This document shows positions 24,879-36,536 of a DNA stretch of 64,000 nt, piece after piece. A program made the translations under genes and the position numbers. This DNA is from Pholis gunnellus (lineage: Eukaryota > Chordata > Actinopteri > Perciformes > Pholidae). Positions within the stretch are counted from its first letter, which is position 1. Each line of letters begins with the position of its first letter. The DNA is taken from contig OU342804.1 in the NCBI GenBank assembly GCA_910591455.2, positions 8,625,133 through 8,689,132 of the forward strand, given 5' to 3'. The notes under the pieces were generated by a model. That model was not told the origin of the DNA, did not search any database, and saw nothing but the letters and a program-made list of their open reading frames with translations.

Positions 24879-27800
24879 ATAAGTCATATTCTGGTGCTGA
24901 ATTATAATAATCTTTTTTAACCAAAAAAGGGAAGTTGTCTAATTTATACAAGGTGTAAAGATTTCTTATGTAATTTCCTTTTTTTGTATCTTAAATTGTC
25001 CCCTACCTGTTTCCTACACTATTTCCTGTACTACAGAACGTGACCTGACCCGAGAGAGGCATGAGGAATGTGAATCCATTACTCAAACCCGAAAGGGTTC
25101 ATCCTCTGGGGAGCATGAATGTGCACAATACATTTATTAGATGGCTATAAACTCGTGGTGTAACGGACCACTGTCGATCCATGAGCCAAACTTTTAAAGC
25201 ATGGCTGAAAATCAACAGAGATGTTTTATTACATAAAATAGTATCCATTATAACACCATGTCTGAATAGTGACTAAATGATTTGATTAGGCCCTATTTAT
25301 TTCACTGTCCATTCTATGCCCATAATAATAATCAAGCATTTCCAAGTTTCTGTCAATTCCTTTCACAGAGTTGCTCTGAGAATTTTCCTAAATCAATCCT
25401 AAACTAGGACTCCATGCTAGAAATGTTGAAGCCAGGAGCTCCATGAGAGTATTCTCTGACTGTTAAGGAAAACAGCATAAAAATAGCTAAGTCCACCAGA
25501 ACTCTGAATCTCTTTTTAAGGAGAGCACATGTTATTCAAAACCGCATTCAACATCCGCCTAGAAAGACCTATTTATTTAATTGTAATAAAAGCTAATTTC
25601 ATGCACACACAGTCAATAATTCCTCTTGCTCAATAGTCATATAAAGCCATTTGTTAGCTGTACGCGTAGAAGTGTGTGTGAACAGCCCTCCAGTCTCTTC
25701 GTCTGTGGCAGTCAAGTGGACAGGTGACCTTCCTGTGGTATAAAGTACAATAGTTTCGAGTACACACACAGACACACACTCCATCATTCTTTGTTACAGC
25801 CACAGGAAGGAAAGCAGCCAGACAGCACAACACATCCGCTCTGTTTACCTCTATTACAATGCAAACGTGAGCACTTAGCACTTTCTGCAGGGCTTCACTT
25901 CTGCCCCATCTGTGGATTTTCCCAACAGGCATACATTAAGACTTTATGACAGCCTGGACTGTGAAGAACTGAGCATTTTAGCTTACAGAGGAAATGGGAA
26001 TGAATCCTCACATAGTTAAAATAATCCCCAAGCTCTTGGGAGTATCCGATATCCGCTAGCCTGCCAAGCTACACATAATTACCCTGATCTCAGCCCTACT
26101 AACCTACGGGAACAACATCACGGAAAATGTCACAAGGAGCATTAACACTAACGCGTCTTAGGACAGAAACAACAACCAAGGTTTGTGTTGGTTGCTACCT
26201 GATAGTCTGTGACCAGTAAATGTGCATTAAATTAGAAGCCTGCTGGTTTAACGGAGCAGTCAAAAGTGACCACAGACCACAAGCAACCAGTAATGAATGC
26301 ATGCAAGACCATAAAACGATTGACATCTTCACTAATTTACATTTATCTCTTATGAAATGTCTTCTTGCTACAGCAACTTGATATTGACATGATACAGTAT
26401 CTAAGAGCAGGAAGGAGATTAGGTGTGTGTGGGTTTTTAAAGGTTGACATTGCTAGTAGGTATATATTTAGTGATTTGCAAGTCAAATACACATCTATGT
26501 TACATACACCTGTTGTCTCAACATTGTTCAAATTACTACATTTCAGTGTATATCCTAGATACATGCTAAACTATAATATAAAAGTGTATTGCACTTTTCA
26601 AACAAATCCAGCCTAGGTTTAACTTAAACATCGTTTTACCTGCACATCGTCAATTAAGTGCATACTTGATGGCAGTTAATCCCATGAAAATACCAAAACC
26701 AATTATTAATGTACACTGCTAAAGTATTATATGTGTAGCCAAAGTCTGATATCTGTATAGAATCTCCCACAGCCATTGTCAACCAAAACATATTTAACAT
26801 TAGTTTCATCATAATGATAATAAAAATAATAATATTTGTCTATGCCTATTACTATCTGTCTACTGTAGCTCAGCAAGCAAATAAAGGTCCAAGGAACTTA
26901 TGGAGGAATGCATCTCTAAAAACATTTGGATGTTATCCCACCACACATATCATTTGCCTCACTAAGACTAAGACTAAGCCTCACATTTGCTTTGGCATAT
27001 TTTTAGGAAGCGTTTTCGCACCAGGAGCGTCGACTGTTTTCCCCATCTTTTCCACTGGAGTCACACTAGGAGCACTTTACAGCCAGTATAGAGAGGTGGA
27101 ATAATTCAACACACTGTACATATTGTACGTGAGTATTGTATTAAGATAGACTTGCGGAATCTGAACCTATCCTTTAATGTTGCTCAGAGCTTGATCTAAC
27201 GCTACACTTCGATGTTTTGAACATCTAGTTTGTCGGTTTTAAACATTGAAGAGCTGGTGTTTAGTGCACTTTGATTGAACCTCAAAAGGCACATTGTACT
27301 GCATATACATCAGACAAAGAATCACCTTTCCCCTCACTGCTTCTACTGTCTATAATTTGACATATCTTGTCATACTGAAGCAAACATGTGGACCCTTGTG
27401 TGAGCATTACATTGACTTATTGACAAAGAACTAGTATGCACTTCACAATGTGTGAACCGGGAGTTCATAGCAAGGTCAGCTGTCCAGTGTTTTGATCCTG
27501 TTTTGAGCATTTGATCAAATAAACCCCAAGGATCCAACAGTGGACCCGTGGCGAGGAGCGGGTCAATGAGAGGATGAAAAGATCAGTGAATAGATCGACT
27601 TTATATTTAGATGCTCTTAACCTTCAACTGAGCTACAGTGTACACCACAGAGGAGAGAAGTCAGTGGAGCTGCGATGTGTTTTATTACACAGGAAGGAAG
27701 CGCAGCAGAGAGGGAGATGGAAGTGGAGACACACGATGAAGGTGCAGAGACAGGTTGAGAGACAGACACAGAAAACATGTCGCGTTAAAACAACAACCTT

Positions 27801-29488
27801 CTGTACAGCTCGTACATGATGCCTGAAAAAAGTCGTCAAGTGAAACTACACCAACCCTGACAGCACTTTGAGGACATCGAAGTATTTTACTTACATTACA
27901 CTGTCACAACATACGATGTATTTTATTTATTTTTGTTTCTGTCAATAGATAATTACATATCATCTGTTATCATACCCAATAATCTTTACTTCATTCACCC
28001 GTCTCTCCTGACCTGAAATAGAAACGCATATAAAGAGTCGGCTCTGATATGCACCGTACCGTTGATGCTTCATAGAAACTTCGAACTCTTCCAGCACTTT
28101 CACTTCTCTTCAAACTCTCTGTGTTTCAACTTCTGCCAGCTTCATTTAGAAAGATTATTTCACACAAACACAGCTCAGAAGCACCTATCGATCAGCAAAT
28201 TAAGACATTTAAGCTGCGTTCAATATTTCAGCGGCAAGTTTTCAGCGGAAGCAAGCACATGTGCATTTTCTTTTAAAGGCTGGATCCATTTCTATTTCGA
28301 CATAAAAGATATGCTCTCTCGTCACATGATGAGGATTGAGTTTGATATGTTATGTTGCTCAGATGTAAGCACACGGCGAGGAGAAATCAAACCCTGTTCG
28401 TCTGTAGCTTCTGCAAATGATATGTACATATAGAGATAAATAGTTTGACACCCAGGGACAGACAGAGAGACAGAGTGATTTAGCACAGCATCACATCTGT
28501 AGCAGCCTCGGGCAGCAGCCAGAGGGCCATGGGGAGGAGCTTCATTAGCGGGATGATGAGTCCATATTTTACTTCCTATGGGGGGGGGGGGGGGGGAGAC
28601 CTGCATTCTGCACTGATCATCTGCGCCTCACTTAAACACTTTTTTCTTTCTTCTTTGCATAATATTTTTCCTCCCCTCTAAAGTGGTTCAAAGAGAAGCA
28701 ACAGAATGATTTTGCAGATGCAATGTAGTCATTTTTTCATCTAATACTGCATTTAGTTGGTCATCAATATTCAATCTACCGGCACAGATGTAAGGTCGGT
28801 GCCAAGTTGCAAGGGCGAAATGTTACGTTTGGATATGAAATGTTTTTTGTAGAGTATAGCACTGAGGAGTTGGACACACACACAAACACACATTCCTCAT
28901 ATCATGTTGTCTCCAGATCACTAAAAGGAACATCAGCAAAATTTAGACTCAAACGCATGCAAAGATCAAACCAGCTGTATCTGTAAAGCCTCTAACTTCT
29001 AATTTGAAATAGCACTTGGTCATCATTGCTATGAGAATTACCAGCAACTGTGACAGCAATGAAGTCGTATTTTATTTGTATTGAAAGTATGCAGAAAGTA
29101 ACAGCCATAATATCAATGAAATAAGTGATTTGTGTCATGTTTCCCATTAATATGACGAGCTCCCTGATGACAGGTGCAACAGAGCGTAATCCACAACCAA
29201 CACAAACATTGGATGAAGACAGGAAATGTATCCCAGGAGGACTACAGCAAACACACTTGCACAGTCTTCCTCTGCATTACACGTTAACAGAGTTATTACT
29301 GACAGGAGTACCTGCATCCAGACTAAATTATGTCTCCAATAATGTGCACATGTAAGTGTTACCTGGTGTTTAAAGGGAAACCATGGCAACATGCTGTGAA
29401 TAGCTGACCTGTAATTGTGGTGCACCATGAGAGCTGGTTGATCACCTCTGTAAAATGAGACCGCAGAGACGGAAGGCCTAATAACAGA

Positions 29489-30073
29489 ATAGAAGGGATG
29501 TGAGGAGAGGAGAGGCGAGGAAGCGAAAACAGAGAAAAACAGGGAGGAAGATAGAGGACGAATGAGCAGAGAGAGAGATGAGATGAGGGAGAAGAGGAAA
29601 AAACAAAGACAGGAAGCAGTGAGGGGAAGGAATGGGAAGGAGAAGAGGGGTGAAAGTAGAGAGAATAGGGAAAGACAACAGAAGAGAGGAGGAAAAGGAC
29701 TGAGAAGAGGTCGGAGGGAAGAAGAAAGGAAAGAGGAAGAGAAGAGACCAATAAATGAAGGAAGGGGATGAAGAGAGGGGAGGAAACTAGAGGATAGAGA
29801 GAAGGAGAAGAAGAGAGGAACACAGAAACATGGAGGAGAGGGAAGGAAGGAGGGAAAGGGGAAGAGAAAATGTTTATAGAAGACAGAGGGGATGAAAAGG
29901 GGGAGGAGTGGAGAGGAAGGATGGGAGAGGGAAAAAAGAAGAGAAGGGAGAAAAACAAATAGAGAAAGAAAGGAGAAAGAGAGGTAAGTTGGAGGAGAGA
30001 AGAGACGGAGGGGGAGAGGAAGGGAAAATGAAGAGTAGATGAGGGGAAGGAGAAAGGAGGAGTGTAGAGAGGA
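29489..30073 (+). repeat. Polypurine (GA-rich) tract, about 0.6 kb
   Basis: Nearly all bases on the plus strand are A or G, with only scattered C and T. On the nell1 sense strand this is a long C/U tract starting about 350 nt downstream of the exon at 30427. Open frames across it encode Arg/Glu/Lys-rich or Ser/Pro/Leu-rich low-complexity peptides and are not genes. Confidence 0.95.
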
Positions 30074-30143
30074 ATTAGCTGTCCTTTTCTACAGCTCTCC
30101 TGGGTCCAATTTAAACACAGGGCTTTAGAGATGAAGCGTGAAA

Positions 30144-30144
<1 letters not shown>

Positions 30145-30180
<36 letters not shown>

Positions 30181-30257
30181 AGTGTGTTTGTGTATGTGTG
30201 TATAAGTGTTAGTGTGTGTGTGTGTGTAAGAGAGAGTGAGTGAGTGAGCGAGAGACG
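30145..30257. repeat. (GT)n and GT/GA imperfect microsatellite
   Basis: A pure GT run at about 30145-30177 is followed by interrupted GT units and GAGT/GA repeats. It lies between the EGF exon 30427-30522 and the polypurine tract. Confidence 0.93.
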
Positions 30258-30426
30258 AGGGGCGTCTGCTGAGCCCTCAGACCGACCTAATGACCGTTCT
30301 TTTGATGTCACTGTGAAACTCGATAAAAAAAACAACAATATCATGCTCCAGCCGAGCTTTAATTAGGGTGGGACACCTGAACAAGCCGTACAGGTGAGGG
30401 GCCAGCTGGGGGTCCTCGGGTCTCAC

Positions 30427-30522
30427 CTGTCTCACAGCGGCGTCCTGTAAATCCTGAGGGACAGACACACGTGTTGGGAGACACACAGGTCCCGCCGCTC
30501 CGGCATCCCTCCTCACAGAAAG
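30427..30522 (-). CDS. nell1: nell1 exon: short non-calcium EGF-like module
   Basis: A 96-nt exon, phase 1 at both ends, between acceptor CTCTTTCTAG and donor GTGAGA. It encodes FCEEGCRSGGTCV..., 31 full codons plus split codons, with six cysteines in the compact EGF spacing C-x3-C-x5-C-x5-C-x1-C-x8-C. CRSGGTC fits the O-fucose consensus C-x4-S/T-C between the second and third cysteines. There is no Asp-Ile-Asp-Glu start, so this module probably does not bind calcium. The exon is symmetrical, so skipping it would delete 32 residues without a frameshift. Its surroundings are unusual: a (CTG)7 and a (CA)n run upstream in the sense strand, and CA repeats plus a long pyrimidine tract downstream. 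It follows the HDEC module and precedes the DIDEC module as in other NELL proteins. Confidence 0.94.
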
Positions 30523-30580
30523 CTAGAAAGAGAAAGAGGAAAATATATTAGTTCAGTTTGTCTTCGTATCCTGGATATCA

Positions 30581-30603
30581 CAGCAGCAGCAGCAGCAGCA
30601 GCA
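30581..30603. repeat. (CAG)7 trinucleotide repeat
   Basis: Seven CAG units on the plus strand, so CUG repeats in nell1 pre-mRNA, about 60 nt upstream of the EGF exon acceptor. CUG repeats are MBNL/CELF-type binding sites; relevance here is inference. Confidence 0.95.
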
Positions 30604-30653
30604 CAGAAGTATTTTTGAATTATTGGTTTATAACTGGTGTTTTTATATTTGGA

Positions 30654-30698
<45 letters not shown>
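30654..30698. repeat. (GT)n microsatellite
   Basis: GT run interrupted once by TTG; it is (CA)n in the nell1 sense strand, about 130-175 nt upstream of the exon 30427-30522. Confidence 0.95.
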
Positions 30699-30701
<3 letters not shown>

Positions 30702-31810
30702 CAAGATGTGAAGTGTCATGAAGCAAGCAAATTTATCCCAAGATCTGAAATGGCAATATTGTGCACCTATGAAGAGGCTCCTCACTATTACCGACATCAC
30801 CTGATACACAGCTCAGAACTGTAAAACTGAACCTGTCCTCCTCAAATTAATTTTGCGTAACTGAAAGTGTCTGATGTGAAATTAGTTTTTCAAGTGGTTA
30901 TCATCTCTACAAAACAGCTTCTCCATGTGGGTGTTAAAGTATCAGAGTTAAGTGCTGGAGATAAAACGGCACCGTGGGTAGACATTTGTGAAAGCGAGAC
31001 TGGCCACAGTGGTGTCTTTTTTTTTTTTTTTTTTCAAAGATGAACATATTAATATGTTAGAATTAAGAATTGATCCAATGACTATGTTTAGTGGGGACCA
31101 CTTGTAGTAACACGCCCACAGTGTGCTTCCTGTCCGGCACCAAACAGAACACGGACTTAACGGCTAGAGGGTGAAGAGGAAATAGCAAGATACTTTATGT
31201 TCTCTCTCTCTCTCTAAAAGGAAAGTAAATATTGGCATTGCATTCATCACAAGTGCAGAAATAGGACTATAAATTAATTAATGTGTTGCTTGTTGTTGCC
31301 GTTATATCGCTAGCTGCTACCTCAGCCGTTGTGAAGCCGTGTGAATGCAATCCCTCACTAGTGTTACTTTTTATGTTTTCAGCGTGTTGCGGTTTTATTT
31401 ATTTTTTACAATTTGTAACTAGGTGTTCCACACAAATATTTAATGAGCTAAAGGAATAAACCTGTTCTTAAAGAATCACTTACATCAATAGGTGGTGGAA
31501 TAAAAACTTCCAATGCACTGTTTGGCTTTTAAATGACTTTCTGTAACCTGAGCTACACACCAGATACAGCAATGGGACACAATGCAGCAGAATATTTCTA
31601 CCTCAAGTGTTTGAGACACAATCATTTGGACATGTTGGTTCAAATTAACAGCCTTGATGCTGCTTTGTCCTGCAAAACTGAACTGAATAGTATATCTGTT
31701 CTTTAATGGGTTTTTCTAATTAAGCTTGGATGTACTGGACAGCACAAGGGATGAAACAGATTTAACGTGGATATTCATGCTGGGCTCCAAGGTAAATGTA
31801 TTGCTGTTAC

Positions 31811-31870
31811 AGAGCACATTTATAAAGTGCAAGCACTTTACAAATCCACACACTCACCCACGCACACACT

Positions 31871-31903
<33 letters not shown>

Positions 31904-32000
31904 GCAATTGTGGCAGAGCTGCCATGCAATGCGCTAACCCCAGGAGCACTTCTGAAGTTCAGTGTCAAGGACTACCTGCTCTACCACCTGAGCTACTGTT
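31811..32000 (-). mobile_element. tRNA-derived SINE remnant, B box lost
   Basis: Read on the minus strand, TAGCTCAGGTGGTAGAGC (31995-31978) is a tRNA-type A box. It is followed by GACACTGAAC, GTTAGCGCATTGCATGGCAG and CTCTGCCACAATTG, the body of a common fish tRNA-SINE, and ends near AGTGCTTGCACTTTATAAAT. The part that should hold the B box (GGTTCGAATCC-like) is missing between the A box and GACACTGAAC. The normally short GTGTGAATG stretch has expanded into a (CA)n run at about 31873-31901. Confidence 0.75.
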
Positions 32001-32217
32001 GTGCTATACAGGATAGAAGCCTAGCATTCATGGGCTTGCTGCCTCACATTTTCTCTTCTCTGTATTTAATAAGTGCCTGGTGTTGCTGGTAAGGTCATGG
32101 CACCAGGCATACACTAAACATACCAGTCCTTTCAGCTAAATTACAAAACTGATCATTTGTCATTTGGGCCTTACAAAACCACATGGAGTCCACCGTGTTG
32201 CACCGCCAACAACTGCA

Positions 32218-32330
32218 GATCCTCAAATGGCCACATGAGGATTGGCTCCAAAAGCGAGTCAATCCCCAGAGACCCGCACATTAAAATGCCCAACTTTACA
32301 GCAGAAATAAACACTCATATCAAGGCTTAA
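32218..32330 (+). repeat. Interspersed fish repeat fragment
   Basis: ATGGCCACATGAGGATTGGC, CCAAAAGCGAGTCAATCCCC and CAACTTTACAGCAGAAATAA are words I associate with the same widespread teleost element as 4840-5227. Recognition is from memory. Confidence 0.55.
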
Positions 32331-32756
32331 AATTAGCCATAATTGGATGGCCTGCAATCTGCAACCACAGCGCTTCACTGCTTTAAATAAACCAGTGTTG
32401 ACAGCCGATGGGGTGCAAACCATAGTCTCTCTTGTTGAAACACCTAGTTTAGACCTCATCCCGAAAGTGCCGGTTTCATACCAGAACGAGCTGTTCTCAT
32501 ACACTGTTCGTAGCTATACCTACAACAAGCAACAATATAATTCATCTGTAACCCACGTAAACAATTCACATGTAATGTGTTGTGAGCCTTGACCTCTGAT
32601 GTAGTATAAAGAATGAGAAAGTCTGCAAAGGAAGGAGGATTAGGTTGGATGGGCGGTTCTAAAAAGACAAACCTTCACCCAGTAGACCTGTACGTGTCTT
32701 GTGTGAAACCAGAAATGAATGCTAACTTATTTGTCACATCACTTAAGTACTTGAGT

Positions 32757-32806
32757 AACACCACTAACCCAAACAACAATCTTTTCCTAAACCTAACCGA
32801 GTAGTT
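32757..32806 (-). repeat. Dispersed repeat family R1, reversed copy
   Basis: The reverse complement contains GGTTAGGTTTAGGAAAAG, the core word of copy A. Confidence 0.5.
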
Positions 32807-34170
32807 ACAGGATAAAAAGCCTTAAGTCCATGAATGGAGCTCAAACCTGGCCTAATCCTGGATAATAAAAGTCTAAAGTCACGATTTTTAACTTTGACAG
32901 GGCATATTGCTCAGTCAGATATGAATACAATATGCATATTGTTATTGATTGCCAACAGGGCTACCGGCATCTTTCATGAGGTGACATTTCACATGTCTGT
33001 TCTGTTTTTGTTGACAATCGTATCAATTTGTGTGTGCACGTGTAAGAGCATGTGTGTTACGACCATCTCCCCCGCCTTTTGTTGGAAGCAGGCTGGCGGT
33101 GCAAATGACTGTGATTTGTTCTGCGAGTGCACAGGGTGCGATGCATCAACATGGCCGAGACAAACGCACAAAAGAGGAAAGAGGAAGGTTGAGGAGCGCT
33201 GGCAGACGCATTTACTCAACGCAACGCAAAAGGAAGAGCGAGTGCAGTGAGAAAGTTACTCAGTGCTTAAAGTGAGGAGGATGAAACCAAAAAGAGGGCA
33301 GACTTAATTGAGCATGTTCATTAAAGAGAAATTACTTGAGTATTTCTAGGCTTAATTAATGACACGATTTGAAAGATGAGCCTTAATGGGCTGAATAATC
33401 TATTTATAGTCACATAGGGTGCGTGAGTGTGATATCTCAATGTGTGTGTAATGTATGTGAGGCAGCTTGTCAAAGCGACACAATATCCGTGTAAATTATC
33501 ACCCTGGTGTTTTACGGAAAAAACGTGCTCGATATACAAACGAATGCATAAGTGCAATAAATAATAACAGAGTTCCATGCCAGGAGCTATTGGAGCTATT
33601 CATTTGACTGGTTCCACTATTTAAGAAGTTCTATCAGGCCCTCATTAGGAGCCTGATTGCCTCTGTACTAATAAACCTCACACTTAAAAATTAATTACAC
33701 TTACATTGACTCAATCTATCTCCAGCTCTAATTATCATTTCACCACCATCAGCATTATGCCGCCTGTCTGTTGAAGTGATGACTAGCGAAGATGAGGGGG
33801 CTTCTCTAGGGTGGGGGTGTGGTATGCCTTTTAAGACCCACGATTTTCAATCAAAGTTTTCTTTCTTGCCCAGAGACAACCGCCAATTTGCCTCCAGTGT
33901 TTTATTCTTATTCTTTAGTATTATTTTCATTAATTTCTGAATGAGATTTGTAAATGGCAAGAATAATTTTGGTCTTCAACTCCCCTAAATCTAAATGTTA
34001 AATCAAAATCTTTAGAAAATATGCAAAAATAGCTGCTGCTTTTATTGTTTTTTCCAATCTACTTTAGATGAAACCATGCCCACTGCCGTATGATGAAAGC
34101 CTTGGGATATGACAGCCACAGGGACCTTTAATAGCAATATAGGGCACTGAATAAAGGAGACTATTAAACC

Positions 34171-34229
34171 TCAAAGTCAGCCAGCGTAAACACCGGCGCC
34201 GCGGGTCTGATACCAGACCACCTTGACTC
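34171..34229 (-). repeat. Repeat segment shared with 40093-40152
   Basis: TCAAAGTCAGCCAGCG...GTCTGATA...TGACTC recurs at 40093-40152 with the same length and clear similarity. It is an unnamed repeat family. Confidence 0.55.
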
Positions 34230-36291
34230 TCAGATCTGCAAACTTTCTGTTGCTGCCACTGCACAGGTTAGACCAAGCGCTACCGCATGGCCACCAGCAT
34301 GTAAAGTAGGCTGGATAACAATAGATGCAGCGTAAGCTATTAGCATGTTCTCTAAATATTTAGATTTAAAATTGAGCTTTAATATTTAGATTTATTTTTG
34401 ACATATAAACATTTTGTTAATTATATAGAGCATGTTGTTCACCATGCATTTCTGTCACAGATGTGAGCTAAATGTAAAAAGATATGCTCTCTGAGAGAAC
34501 TTCTGGTTTTCAGCGGTTGTGGTTTTTCTGACTATAAATAGGAAGTCTGATCGTGTGATGCTTTTCCATTCCCGAATAAGATTGAGAGGAGAATAAAAAT
34601 GTGTCGCTGCTGTTCAACAACCACAGTGGGGAGCATCCCACATCACTGAAGAGGAGTGGTAATTCACATTCTATACAGTAGAAAACAAACTCAAAAAGAT
34701 GAGCGGTAGAGCTGCAATGTACTCTGTTCCATTTCCTTCTCCTATGGTTGTAGCAATGGATTTTTCTATGTATCCTCTTGTGACATCAAGATCTGATTTT
34801 CACCATTGACGCTACAGATTGCTATCATGCTCCGTTGTTGCTGGAAATATCTCAAGCCTCCACAAACTCTCCCCACTGACACATACAAAGCATCTCACCA
34901 ATACCTCAGCGCCTTCCTTCCTCCATCTTTTTGTGCCTTTGTATGAACTCTTGAGCACAATTTTTTTATTTTCGTCTCCCATTTCTCCTCTCCGGGTCCT
35001 GCCTCTGCTCCCCCTCCACATCACATTACCAGACATCACATGGGGCTGAGAGGAGGAGACTGCCCTCCCTCATTGTAGATCCTGTGACCTCCAGCTAAAC
35101 TATTTCACTGCTTAACTGAGCCTGTTGCTGACTCGTGCCTTCCTGAGACATGCTTATATCCACAGATTTGCTATTTGAGTTTCCCATTACGGGCCTAGAT
35201 TGCTTTCCAGTGGGTGGTGAGAATAGAATCATTCCACTCTGCGCCGTGGTTAACAGCCACATTCACGGTCGTTGGGCATCCAAGGATCCATCTCAGAATT
35301 AAGAGCAGGGATATCACAGAGACAGCCAATGCATATTCCACAAATTCATGTACGTAAAAAAAGGAAGGCAAAAAGCTTTGTATTTATGAAGAACTGAGCT
35401 AATCATTTGTGTACCATGGAGTATAGCACAGTGATGAACTGAATTAAGACATTGTTAGCCTCTTGTTAATTATCTCATCTCTAATTTCTCAAGAGTTTAC
35501 AGCTGCATTTTTCAATAGTTTTTAACATTAACATTGAATCAAATACATTTTATGTGATATGGGTCACTCTGGACCCCAATCGTGGATTCGGAAACTAATT
35601 GGGTAAAAATATTTTTGTGTGTCAAGTGTATGTGTTTGTAGGCACATCTTACGATATGAATGAAAACACTGCACCATTGACTTTAGCAGCAGTTTAACAG
35701 TTGTTGTTGGTCAATGGCTCAGTCACGTTCTGCTGCCTCAACATAGCAATGTGCCAACAATGAGCCTGACCTCACCACGTCTTTAAGACCCACTCGCCCA
35801 CGGGTGTCCAGATGGGTGCAAGTACATTATACACCGCATATTAAGAAAAGGCCTTTAGGCTCTTTTAGCTCATTGTTTTGGTTTTATGTTGCATGTATTG
35901 AGTGTCAGTCTCACAGATATTCAAGACAGCAGCATTAAAAAAAAAAAGAAGATGTCCCACTCGTGAACAGAAGAACATCGGAATGTGTGGGAATTCAATT
36001 GCAACCTCTTATGTTTTTATGCATGAAGACTAATTTAGTTTCGTCTTGCATGCCTAATTAGGCATAATGGCAGCAAGCCAAAAACATCACAGAAATCTCC
36101 AGTCATAATATGAGGTACTGTATATCTACGGTGATCAATCAACCCTAGTTTTACTATAAATACATGAACATACAGTGTAAATAAACCGACAAATTTTGGT
36201 AGTATTTCTGAAAAGAGCTGCATTATTAAATAATCAATAATGGTATGTATCTGCTGGATGTTTAAGTGTCTATTGTCTAGTAAAAGAACAA

Positions 36292-36536
36292 TAGGGATGC
36301 AAGTAACGATTATTATACATAACATATTAATCCGCCGATTATTCTCAAGATGTATCAATTGGTCTACATGTTCGAAAATAGTGAAAAATGTCCATCCCAG
36401 TTTCTCAAAGTCAGAGTCCAACCTCAAAGATATTCAGTTTAATATAATATTAAACAGGGGAAATCAGGAAATCTCCACATGTAAGAGGCTGAAAATGATT
36501 ATTCCTGTTGATCGACTTATCGATGAGTCAACATAA
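36292..36536 (+). mobile_element. hAT-like nonautonomous repeat
   Basis: TAGGGATGCAAGTAACGATT, CCGCCGATTATTCTC, ATAGTGAAAAATGTCCATCC, AAAGATATTCAGTTTAATAT and TCGACTTATCGATGAGTCAA follow the order of a very common fish element that I recognise as a short hAT-type transposon. It has no coding capacity. Confidence 0.6.

Larger units (their letters stand above)
22442..30426 (-). other. nell1: nell1 intron (8 kb)
   Basis: Donor GTGAGA at 30426 downward. The acceptor at 22442 is preceded by (TG)n. It contains the polypurine tract 29489-30073, GT repeats at 30145-30257, a G run at about 28579-28597, a 38-bp tandem duplication at 24803-24878, and a C run near 23500. No gene is recognisable. Confidence 0.85.

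Noticed and set aside
29359..29958. 199-residue minus-strand open frame rich in Ser, Pro, Leu and Phe
   Set aside because: It reads the pyrimidine strand of the polypurine tract, has low complexity and lies inside a nell1 intron with no domain features.
31978..31995. A-box sequence as a functional tRNA gene
   Set aside because: No B box, no acceptor stem or anticodon arm; the following sequence is SINE body.
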